Shown piece after piece: positions 1 to 5,399 of a stretch of DNA of 5,399 nucleotides; positions within the stretch are counted from its first letter, which is position 1; every line of letters starts with the position of its first letter. The notes beneath the pieces were generated by a model that was given only the letters and a program-made list of their open reading frames with translations, had not been told where the DNA came from and ran no database searches. This DNA is from Acidobacteriota bacterium (lineage in GTDB: Bacteria > Acidobacteriota > Terriglobia > Terriglobales > Acidobacteriaceae): the NCBI GenBank assembly GCA_021810175.1, contig JAJZJJ010000259.1:1-5399 (forward strand), in the 5' to 3' direction. Position numbers and translations under genes: made by a program.

Positions 1-175
1 TGGGCCCCTGCGCGTACAACTCACTGGAAAACTCCGCCAGCGGAACGGCGGGAGTCGCACCGGAAGAAATCGGATCGGCGGCTGTGCTGTACTCAAACAG
101 CAGTGCGTCATTGGTCGCGGAGCCGTGGGCTTCGCGTCCCGCCAGGACAGCGATGTCATTGATAGCTGTACTCAT
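1..175 (-). CDS. Partial unrecognised protein, N-terminal 58 residues, runs off left edge
   Basis: The minus strand has an open frame from an ATG at 175-173 to the window edge with no stop, giving 58 residues that begin MSTAINDIAVLAGREAHGSA. The start is well supported: the minus strand reads GGGAGG, a strong Shine-Dalgarno, about 6 bases before the ATG. The fragment is rich in Ala, Ser and Pro after residue 30 and shows no signal peptide, membrane segment or motif that I recognise. It lies 59 bp downstream of the hemB stop on the same strand with no terminator-like hairpin plus T-run between them, so cotranscription with hemB is likely. The product cannot be named, and there is no sequence evidence that it belongs to haem synthesis. 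Confidence that a gene starts here is good; function is unknown. Confidence 0.7.
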   Translation of the reverse strand, partial: MSTAINDIAVLAGREAHGSATNDALLFEYSTAADPISSGATPAVPLAEFSSELYAQGP

Positions 176-182
176 TGGAAAA

Positions 183-188
183 CCTCCC
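183..188 (-). promoter_or_regulatory. Strong Shine-Dalgarno of the partial left-edge gene
   Basis: On the minus strand this reads GGGAGG, followed by a short T-rich spacer and the ATG at 175-173. The spacing is near optimal. It decides the start of the partial gene and stands out because hemB, the GTG-started gene at 1405 and mutS2 show weak or no such site. Confidence 0.65.
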
Positions 189-234
189 GGCCACACCATG
201 GCTGCCACACCGCGGATCCGTGGCCACTTTCAAA

Positions 235-1221
235 TCATAGGAGTTTCGCCGCCGCGCTGGCAAAGTACGTCACAATGAAGTCGGCTCCCGCCCGGCGAAT
301 GGAGACGAGCGATTCCATCATGGCCCGCTCGCGGTCCAGCCAGCCGCGCTCAAAAGCCGCCTGCAGCATCGCGTATTCGCCTGAAACCTGATAAGCCCCC
401 AGAGGTACATCGAAGCGGTCGCGCGCCTCGCGAATGATGTCCAGATACGGCAGCGCGGGCTTCATCAGCACCATGTCCGCGCCTTCCATTAAATCGAGTT
501 CGATCTCCCGCATGGCTTCGCGGCGGTTCGCGCCATCCATTTGATAGCTGCGGCGGTCGCCAAATTGCGGAGCGGAATCGGCGGCTTCGCGAAACGGCCC
601 GTAAAAAGCGGACGCGAACTTGGACGCGTAGGAAAGCACAGGAGTATCGTGCAGGTCCGCGTCGTCCAGTGAACTTCGAATGGCGGCCACGCGGCCATCC
701 ATCATGTCGCTGGGCGCAACCACGTCTGCCCCGGCGCGCGCCAGCGAAGCCGCCGTGCGGGCAATCAGTTCTACGCTGGAGTCATTCTCAATCTCGTGGC
801 CTTCGCCATCCTTACGGACCATGCCGCAATGTCCATGCGAGGTGTACTCGCACAGGCAGACGTCGGCGATCAGCAGAGCGGAGTCCAAAGCGCGTTCCCG
901 CTTCATCGCTCGCAGCGCCCGCTGCACGATTCCATCCTCGTGCCACGCGCCGCTGCCTGCTTCGTCCTTGCTTTCCGGCAGGCCAAAAAGAAGAAATCCT
1001 CCGATGCCGAGCTTTGCCGCCTCGCCTGCATCCCGGATCGCTTCATCGATGGAAAGATTGAAAACGCCGGGCATGGAGGAGATGGGCCGCCGAATCCCTT
1101 CACCGGGACAAATAAAGAGGGGCGCAATCAGCGCACCGGGATGCAGGCGAGTCTCGCGCACCAGCGCGCGCATCGGGGCGGACCGCCGCAAACGGCGCAT
1201 TCTTACAGAAGGAAATTCCAT
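235..1221 (-). CDS. hemB: Porphobilinogen synthase (delta-aminolevulinic acid dehydratase)
   Basis: This cytoplasmic enzyme condenses two molecules of 5-aminolevulinate into porphobilinogen, the first common pyrrole of haem and related tetrapyrroles. The 328-residue length is normal for bacterial HemB. Visible landmarks are the N-terminal arm motif [11 protein letters not shown] (residues 3-13), the metal segment [14 protein letters not shown] (120-133) with Cys122, Cys124 and Cys132, the first Schiff-base lysine Lys201 in [15 protein letters not shown], and the second, Lys254, in [12 protein letters not shown]. The three cysteines place it in the zinc-dependent class rather than the Asp-rich magnesium class. 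The ATG at 1221 is chosen over Met8 because the conserved arm motif starts right after it, although neither start has a good Shine-Dalgarno. It is divergent from the gene at 1405 and probably cotranscribed with the partial gene downstream. The gene appears intact. Confidence 0.97.
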   Translation of the reverse strand: MEFPSVRMRRLRRSAPMRALVRETRLHPGALIAPLFICPGEGIRRPISSMPGVFNLSIDEAIRDAGEAAKLGIGGFLLFGLPESKDEAGSGAWHEDGIVQRALRAMKRERALDSALLIADVCLCEYTSHGHCGMVRKDGEGHEIENDSSVELIARTAASLARAGADVVAPSDMMDGRVAAIRSSLDDADLHDTPVLSYASKFASAFYGPFREAADSAPQFGDRRSYQMDGANRREAMREIELDLMEGADMVLMKPALPYLDIIREARDRFDVPLGAYQVSGEYAMLQAAFERGWLDRERAMMESLVSIRRAGADFIVTYFASAAAKLL

Positions 1222-1347
1222 GCTGAGTCTGATTCTACTGCGGGCTATCCGAAGGATGGGATGTGCCAGTAGTGCAGCGCCGGGCCGGATCCTTGCAAGT
1301 GGTCGAATGAAGGGTCAGTTTTCGCGTGGGGAGCTAGTTTAGTAAGC

Positions 1348-1361
1348 TTCTTGACCAAGAA
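1348..1361. promoter_or_regulatory. Candidate operator: 14-bp inverted repeat beside the -35 box
   Basis: The sequence is TTCTTG-AC-CAAGAA, two perfect 6-bp arms around a 2-bp centre. It ends five bases before the -35 hexamer of the promoter of the gene at 1405. Its position in the hemB/1405 divergent region would suit a regulator acting on either side. A palindrome this short could be chance, and no regulator family is assigned. Confidence 0.35.
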
Positions 1362-1366
1362 TATCG

Positions 1367-1396
1367 TTGACCTTCCAAAAGCACGCCTCGTATGAT
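1367..1396 (+). promoter_or_regulatory. Sigma-70-type promoter for the 1405-2689 gene pair, probably leaderless
   Basis: A -35 box TTGACC (1367-1372; 5 of 6 matches to TTGACA) and a -10 box TATGAT (1391-1396; 5 of 6 matches to TATAAT) are separated by 18 bp. The usual 6-8 base distance from the -10 box puts the transcription start at about 1403-1405. The GTG start codon is at 1405 and no Shine-Dalgarno precedes it, so the mRNA probably has a 5' leader of zero to two bases. A second TTGACC copy lies at 1351-1356, but no -10 box follows it at a suitable distance. Confidence 0.65.
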
Positions 1397-1404
1397 CCTT
1401 CCCT

Positions 1405-1908
1405 GTGGCCGCTTACAGCGATGTTGAGATTGATGCTCTGATTTCCTGCCCAAAAGAAATCTGCGAAGCGCCTGCGCGAGCACTTAAGATCGTGGATGCC
1501 GACTGGCGAAACAATGCCAAAATGCAGGCCACAGATGGCACAAAGGGAACCTTCTCGATGTTCATGCGGAAGAATGAAGATCTGCCTGAGAATTTCTCCG
1601 TTGGACTCAGATACAACGGCAACGACGGCCGGCCCGAGATCACCCTACTGCGCTGCAACGGAAAGCATGGAACGTTCACTGGGGCGGGAGACGCAATTCA
1701 CCCGCACTGGGATTTTCACATCCATCAAGCGACGGAGGCGGCTCAGGATGCGGGTTTCACCGCTGAAAAGTACGCAACGAAAACAACCGCATTTGCGTCG
1801 TATGAACAGGCGGTTCAGTACTTTCTCAAAATTGTAAAATTGACACCGCGGGATGCATCAAGGTTCTTTCCGGACACCACTCAAGCCAATTTGTTCGGGA
1901 GCCAATAG
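1405..1908 (+). CDS. Uncharacterised 167-residue protein, first gene of a two-gene cassette
   Basis: I do not recognise a characterised function. The N-terminus (SDVEIDALISCPKEI, residues 5-19) and the later FHIHQATEA segment resemble small domain-of-unknown-function proteins such as the DUF6978 type; this is recollection and tentative. Residues 65-96 look like successive beta strands. His99, His101, His105 and His107 cluster in IHPHWDFHIH (98-107), followed by a predicted helix and a second helical stretch SYEQAVQYFLKIVKL (132-146). There is no signal peptide or membrane segment, so it is probably cytoplasmic. The GTG start is preferred because the N-terminal motif starts at once and because a promoter is placed for leaderless translation from it. 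Stop TAG lies 4 bp before the next gene, implying an operon. GC is lower than in hemB and mutS2. Confidence 0.82.
   Translation: MAAYSDVEIDALISCPKEICEAPARALKIVDADWRNNAKMQATDGTKGTFSMFMRKNEDLPENFSVGLRYNGNDGRPEITLLRCNGKHGTFTGAGDAIHPHWDFHIHQATEAAQDAGFTAEKYATKTTAFASYEQAVQYFLKIVKLTPRDASRFFPDTTQANLFGSQ
1897..1901 (+). promoter_or_regulatory. Shine-Dalgarno GGGAG deciding the 1913 start
   Basis: GGGAG lies inside the last codons of the upstream gene, 11 bases before the ATG at 1913. The spacing is rather long but usable, and the upstream stop is only 4 bp before the start, so translational coupling is likely. This supports 1913 over the in-frame ATG at 1853. Confidence 0.45.
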
Positions 1909-1912
1909 CGAT

Positions 1913-2689
1913 ATGGACATTCGGGAAATCTTGAGAGCTGAGTTCAATCAGCACATTACCTTCCGGGAACGACGGCTCAATGAGTTCCAGGTAGTGGCCC
2001 CTCTGTACCATGAGGATGGGGACATGGTCGATATCTTTCTGGATCTACCGGCGACTCCGGACGGCCGCATTCGGATCAGTGATCATGGGATGACTCTCAT
2101 GCGCCTCTCGTATTCCTATGAAATCGATACCCCGGCCAAGCGAAAAGTATTCGACAGGATTATTTCGGAGAACGGGGTGCGGGAATCTCAGGGAAGACTC
2201 TATCTCGAAACCACCGCCGAGCACATTTATCCTGCGCTACTGCAATTCGCCCAGACCGTCGCCAAAGTCAGTAACATGCACATGTTCAAACGAGAGGTCG
2301 TTCAGAGTCTCTTCTATGAGTCGCTGAACGATTTCATCTCCTCTAGTCTCGCGAGCTATAAACCCGGCCCGAATTACCAGCCGCTACCCGATAGAGACGA
2401 TTTGGAGGTCGATTGGCGGTTTCCATTGTCCACACGAGATATTTACCTTTATGGAGTAAAAGACGGATCGAAGGCTCGTCTTGTGGGTTTGACATGCCTG
2501 GAGTTTCAAAGAAAAAATGTGCCCTTCCGCAGCGTGATCGTCCATGAGGATTTCGAGAACGAGATGAGTAAGAAGGACCAAAGACGAATTACAAATGTCG
2601 CGGACAAACAGTTTGCCACGCTCCAGGATTTTATGGCCGATGCCGAACGCTACTTCGCCCGGGAATCTTCCGGCAGGTACCTCCAGTAA
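1913..2689 (+). CDS. DUF1828-like protein, second gene of the two-gene cassette
   Basis: The 258-residue product resembles DUF1828-family proteins. Residues 25-118 contain the typical pattern: a strand segment (VVAPLYHEDGDMVDIFLDLP), a turn-rich RIRISDHGMTLMRL stretch (52-65) and a following helix in which an R-x-x-x-F-D-x-I-I-x-x-x-G segment (77-88) precedes a short strand (LYLET). DUF1828 is known from bacterial and phage proteins and is often followed by DUF1829. The C-terminal part here (about 165-245), with EVDWRF and LVGLTCLEFQR strands and a final helix TLQDFMADAERYF, could be a DUF1829-like or divergent domain. No catalytic motif is certain. The in-frame extension to 1853 would add 20 residues lying inside the previous gene and is disfavoured. 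GC is about 45-50% in sampled lines. It is probably cotranslated with its upstream partner; biochemical function is unknown. Confidence 0.85.
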   Translation: MDIREILRAEFNQHITFRERRLNEFQVVAPLYHEDGDMVDIFLDLPATPDGRIRISDHGMTLMRLSYSYEIDTPAKRKVFDRIISENGVRESQGRLYLETTAEHIYPALLQFAQTVAKVSNMHMFKREVVQSLFYESLNDFISSSLASYKPGPNYQPLPDRDDLEVDWRFPLSTRDIYLYGVKDGSKARLVGLTCLEFQRKNVPFRSVIVHEDFENEMSKKDQRRITNVADKQFATLQDFMADAERYFARESSGRYLQ

Positions 2690-2727
2690 CTCGCAACTGC
2701 TTCACCACCGGCCGAGATCGCTTCCGG

Positions 2728-2757
2728 TTGAGCGCTGGGTTTTCACGCGCGGATAGA
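2728..2757 (+). promoter_or_regulatory. Weak candidate promoter for mutS2
   Basis: TTGAGC (2728-2733) and GATAGA (2752-2757) are 18 bp apart. The -10 box matches only three positions of the consensus and overlaps the left arm of the 2749-2774 inverted repeat. If real, that repeat could serve as an operator. mutS2 could instead be transcribed by readthrough from the promoter at 1367-1396. Confidence 0.22.
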
Positions 2758-2774
2758 AAACTGGCTCTATCCGC
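2749..2774. repeat. Perfect 9-bp inverted repeat (hairpin) before mutS2
   Basis: GCGGATAGA (2749-2757) and TCTATCCGC (2766-2774) are exact reverse complements around an 8-base loop. The hairpin ends 20 bases before the mutS2 ATG. No T-run follows on either strand, so it is not a canonical intrinsic terminator. It could be a 5'-leader structure, an operator, or an imperfect terminator for the upstream gene pair. Confidence 0.6.
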
Positions 2775-2794
2775 CGTTACCATAGAGTTCGACC

Positions 2795-5329
2795 ATGTTT
2801 CCCCAAATCCCCGGTCCGCTGCAGCACACCAGCGCCGAAGCGCTCGAGTTTCCCCGTCTTCGCGAGTTGGTCGCCGGCTACGCCAGCACAGCGGCAGGAC
2901 GCGCCTGGACTCTGCGGCTGGAACCGTCTGGCGACCAGGCCTGGGCCGCCACCGAGCAGCGGCGCGTTGCGGAGTGCCTCCGGCTCATCCAGGGCGGTCA
3001 CAGCTTTGATTTCCATGGCCTGGTCGATCCCACCGAATTGCTGGAGCACGCCCGTATCGCCGGTGCGGTGCTCGAGGCCGAGCAAGTTCGCACCCTCGCG
3101 GTATTGGTTGGCAGGTTTCGCGCGTTTCAGGAGTGGGCCCGCCCAATTCCAGAAGCAGGCATCTCGCGGACAGGGATCGATTCTCCTGCGAATGCGGCAC
3201 CGGCGCCCACCCGATCGCTGTTCGAGCTCGCGGCCCCTCTGCTGCAATCGAATTTCGCCGAGCTTTGGAGAGCGATCGATGGGAAATTTGAAGCCGACGG
3301 CTCCCTCGCCGATCACGCTTCTCCGGAGTTGGCGCGCATTCGGCGGCAGATGGAGCAAAAGCGGAGATCCATTGAAGACAGCCTGCGCGGTATCCTGCGG
3401 CGGCTCGGTGGCGAGGGCTCGCTGCAGCAGGACCTGATCACAATTCGCGGAGAGCGCTTCGTGCTCCCGGTCAAGGCGGAATGGAAACGCCGCGTTCCAG
3501 GCGTCATCCATGGGGCAAGTTCCAGCGGGCAAACTTTCTTCATCGAACCGATGGAGACCATCGAAGCCAACAACGACCTGCAGCGACTGCTGGAAGAAGA
3601 ACAGGAAGAAATCCAGCGCGTGCTCGCGGCGATGACACGCCAGATCGCCAGCCATGCCGGCGTCATCGCCGATTGCGCAGCCGGTTTGACGGAGATCGAA
3701 TCGTTGTTTGCGCGCGCCCGCTTTGCCAGGGACTACGCCTGCGTTGCACCGGTTCTCCACGCCAGCGGCGCTGCGCGCATCGTTCTCAAGGCCGCGCGGC
3801 ATCCGTTGCTGGAGCAGCGCCTGCGCGGCGAGGCGAAGGCGTATTCACAGGGCGCCGATTCGCCGGCCATTGTCCCGCTGGATTTGGAAATGACCGCGGC
3901 CGCACGGCAGTTGGTCATCAGCGGACCCAATACAGGCGGCAAGACGGTCGTGCTCAAAACTGTCGGCCTGTTTGCGCTGATGTCTCAGAGCGGCATCCCG
4001 GTTCCTGCGGAGGCCATCGAGATGCCCGTTTTCGATGCTGTTCTGGCTGACATCGGCGATTCTCAGTCGATCGCGCAGAACCTCTCGACTTTCTCCGCGC
4101 ATATCGTTCGCCTGAAGGCGATCCTTGCCTCGGCCAGCGCCAGTTCTCTGGTTCTGCTCGACGAACTTGGCTCCGCGACCGACCCCGAAGAAGGTGCCGC
4201 GCTGGCGGCTGCCATTGCGGGCCGGTTTGCCGGGCGTGGCTCATGGTCGCTTATTTCCACCCACCACACCTCCATGAAAGTCTACGCGGCGAACACTCCA
4301 GGGGTGCGGAACGCCGCCGCCGGATTTGACGAAGAGACGTTCGCGCCAACCTATAAAGTCCGGATCGGGGTTCCAGGAGTGTCGGCGGGCATCCACATCG
4401 CGCAACGGCTTGGCCTGGATCCGGCAATTGTCGCCGAGGCACGTGAACGGCTCGGCAAACAGACCGAAGAGATCGGACGATTTCTCGATCGGCTGCACGC
4501 CGACCTGCTGGCGGTGAATACAGAACGCTCGGAACTGCAGCGGCAGCAGGCGGAACTCCTGCGCGAACGCCAGAAGCTGGAGCGCGAAGGACTCCAGGAG
4601 CAGCAGCGCAAGGTGCAGGCCATGGAAAGTAAGCTCGCCTCGCTGCTCAAAAGCTTCGAATACCAGACGCGCGAGGCGCTGCGCGGGATTGAAGACAAGG
4701 CCGCGCAACAGAAGCTCTCCAAACTCGCGGACCGGGGCATGGCGAAATTGCGCCGCGAATTTCGCGAACAGGTGGACGCCACGGTAGTCGCCCACCGGAC
4801 AGGCGCGGACCGCGGCGACCCCAACGCACAGCCTCACCTGGTGCGGAATGTCGGCGTCGGCGATACGATCCAGCTACGCTCGCTGGGCAAGCCCGCCGTG
4901 GTGCAAAGACAACTGGATGCCGACAGCTTTGAGGTGACAGCCGGTGCCTTGAAGATGCGCATTCCCCGCAGTGACATCGCGCAAGTGATTGCGCCCGCGG
5001 CGGAGCGGATGCGCAGTGCTGCCCCAGGAGCGGCAAGCCCCGGCAAAGGCATCACTGTCGCCCGCGCGCGCACTAAAACCGCCATCGCAACCGAGCTGAA
5101 GGTCATCGGCCGGAATGTGGAAGAAGCCATAGACGAAGTCGAGAAGTTTGTCGACGCGGCATCTCTCGAGGGCTTGCCGCGGGTCCGCGTGGTCCACGGC
5201 AGCGGTATGGGCATCCTTCGCCGCGCATTGCGTGAGTATCTGACCAAGCACCCAGGCGTCGCCCGGGTCACGGAGCCTCCTCACAATGAAGGCGGCGCGG
5301 GCGCTACGATCGTGGAGCTTCGCCAATAG
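2795..5329 (+). CDS. mutS2: MutS2 family ATPase / Smr-domain protein
   Basis: MutS2 is a cytoplasmic homodimeric ATPase. It is not the mismatch-repair MutS: family members suppress homologous recombination by acting on branched DNA, and Bacillus MutS2 also acts on collided ribosomes. The 844-residue protein is slightly longer than the usual 780-790. Visible elements are the core with VLPVKAEWKRRVPGVIHG (223-240) and SSSGQTFFIEP; Walker A GPNTGGKT (377-384, Lys383); the signature STFSAHIVRL (431-440); Walker B LVLLDELGSATDPEEG (452-467, Asp456 and Glu457); the STHH switch (488-491); a Gln/Glu/Arg-rich coiled coil (about 550-660); a KOW-like domain (about 685-732); and a C-terminal Smr domain (about 767-844) with HGSGMG (801-806) and NEGGAGATIVEL. 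The usual LDLRG segment of Smr reads LKVIG. The ATG at 2795 has only a weak AGAG upstream, but the N-terminal SAEALEFPRLRELVAGYA segment fits the family start. It has a 105-bp gap from the upstream gene on the same strand. Confidence 0.96.
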   Translation: MFPQIPGPLQHTSAEALEFPRLRELVAGYASTAAGRAWTLRLEPSGDQAWAATEQRRVAECLRLIQGGHSFDFHGLVDPTELLEHARIAGAVLEAEQVRTLAVLVGRFRAFQEWARPIPEAGISRTGIDSPANAAPAPTRSLFELAAPLLQSNFAELWRAIDGKFEADGSLADHASPELARIRRQMEQKRRSIEDSLRGILRRLGGEGSLQQDLITIRGERFVLPVKAEWKRRVPGVIHGASSSGQTFFIEPMETIEANNDLQRLLEEEQEEIQRVLAAMTRQIASHAGVIADCAAGLTEIESLFARARFARDYACVAPVLHASGAARIVLKAARHPLLEQRLRGEAKAYSQGADSPAIVPLDLEMTAAARQLVISGPNTGGKTVVLKTVGLFALMSQSGIPVPAEAIEMPVFDAVLADIGDSQSIAQNLSTFSAHIVRLKAILASASASSLVLLDELGSATDPEEGAALAAAIAGRFAGRGSWSLISTHHTSMKVYAANTPGVRNAAAGFDEETFAPTYKVRIGVPGVSAGIHIAQRLGLDPAIVAEARERLGKQTEEIGRFLDRLHADLLAVNTERSELQRQQAELLRERQKLEREGLQEQQRKVQAMESKLASLLKSFEYQTREALRGIEDKAAQQKLSKLADRGMAKLRREFREQVDATVVAHRTGADRGDPNAQPHLVRNVGVGDTIQLRSLGKPAVVQRQLDADSFEVTAGALKMRIPRSDIAQVIAPAAERMRSAAPGAASPGKGITVARARTKTAIATELKVIGRNVEEAIDEVEKFVDAASLEGLPRVRVVHGSGMGILRRALREYLTKHPGVARVTEPPHNEGGAGATIVELRQ

Positions 5330-5399
5330 GCCAAGCTCGCCCGGCATTCAAAAGTTGCAGCGAAACCGCCCGGCAATGCATCCTAAACCATTGATGGTA
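5330..5399. other. Short tail after mutS2 without a supported gene
   Basis: No start codon with a convincing ribosome binding site and no hairpin followed by a T-run is visible. The only structure is a 9-bp direct repeat, CGCCCGGCA, at 5338-5346 and 5367-5375. Confidence 0.4.

Noticed and set aside
190..211. GCCACACC repeated twice in the hemB downstream gap
   Set aside because: An 8-bp direct repeat without further structure is not informative. No terminator T-run was found there either.
84..391. Two overlapping plus-strand open frames at the left end
   Set aside because: They overlap the minus-strand partial gene and the hemB 3' end, have no ribosome binding site and show low-complexity shadow composition.
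1232..1237. Minus-strand TAGAAT as a -10 box for hemB
   Set aside because: No acceptable -35 box lies 16-19 bp upstream, so a single hexamer match is not enough to call a promoter.
680..1342. Long plus-strand open frame (220 codons) opposite hemB
   Set aside because: It is antisense to the strongly conserved hemB, has an Arg/Ser/Pro-rich composition typical of shadow frames in GC-rich DNA, and has no ribosome binding site.
1853..1912. Upstream in-frame ATG extending the DUF1828-like gene by 20 residues
   Set aside because: The extension lies inside the preceding gene, has no Shine-Dalgarno and does not look like a domain start. The ATG at 1913 has GGGAG upstream and sits 4 bp after the previous stop.
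2777..3802. 341-codon minus-strand open frame opposite mutS2
   Set aside because: It mirrors the codon periodicity of mutS2 and shows no recognisable domain. The shorter minus-strand frames at 4241-4837 and 4874-5347 are rejected for the same reason.
5338..5375. 9-bp direct repeat CGCCCGGCA as a mobile-element or CRISPR-like signal
   Set aside because: There are only two copies, 29 bp apart, in GC-rich DNA with no associated gene or inverted ends; this is compatible with chance.

Overview
The window looks like a chromosomal segment of a fairly GC-rich bacterium. Sampled coding lines are about 63-65% GC in the housekeeping genes. The MutS2 sequence style, with an L-x-V-I-G segment at the start of the Smr domain, and the sparse Shine-Dalgarno use suggest an Acidobacteriota-type organism. 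That is inference from recollected sequence style, not a proven assignment.

Layout from left to right. Positions 1-175 hold the 5' end of an unrecognised gene on the minus strand, running off the window edge, with the clearest Shine-Dalgarno in the window. Positions 235-1221 hold hemB (porphobilinogen synthase, tetrapyrrole biosynthesis), also on the minus strand, 59 bp upstream of that partial gene and probably cotranscribed with it. Positions 1222-1404 are a divergent intergenic region. Its plus-strand promoter has consensus-like boxes placed so that the transcript should begin at or within a few bases of the GTG start codon of the next gene, which implies a leaderless mRNA. Positions 1405-1908 and 1913-2689 are two tightly packed plus-strand genes, 4 bp apart. 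The first is a small protein of unknown function with a histidine-rich segment. The second resembles the DUF1828 family. Positions 2795-5329 are mutS2, encoding a full-length MutS2 ATPase with coiled coil, KOW-like and Smr domains. A 9-bp perfect hairpin lies just before it. The last 70 bp hold no gene that can be supported.

hemB and mutS2 are ordinary housekeeping or quality-control genes. The two-gene unit between them has visibly lower GC (about 45-50% in sampled lines), its own promoter and uncharacterised products, so it looks like an inserted accessory cassette. It is the best candidate here for an undescribed system. The sequence does not reveal its activity; a toxin-antitoxin or defence role is only a hypothesis from architecture and context.
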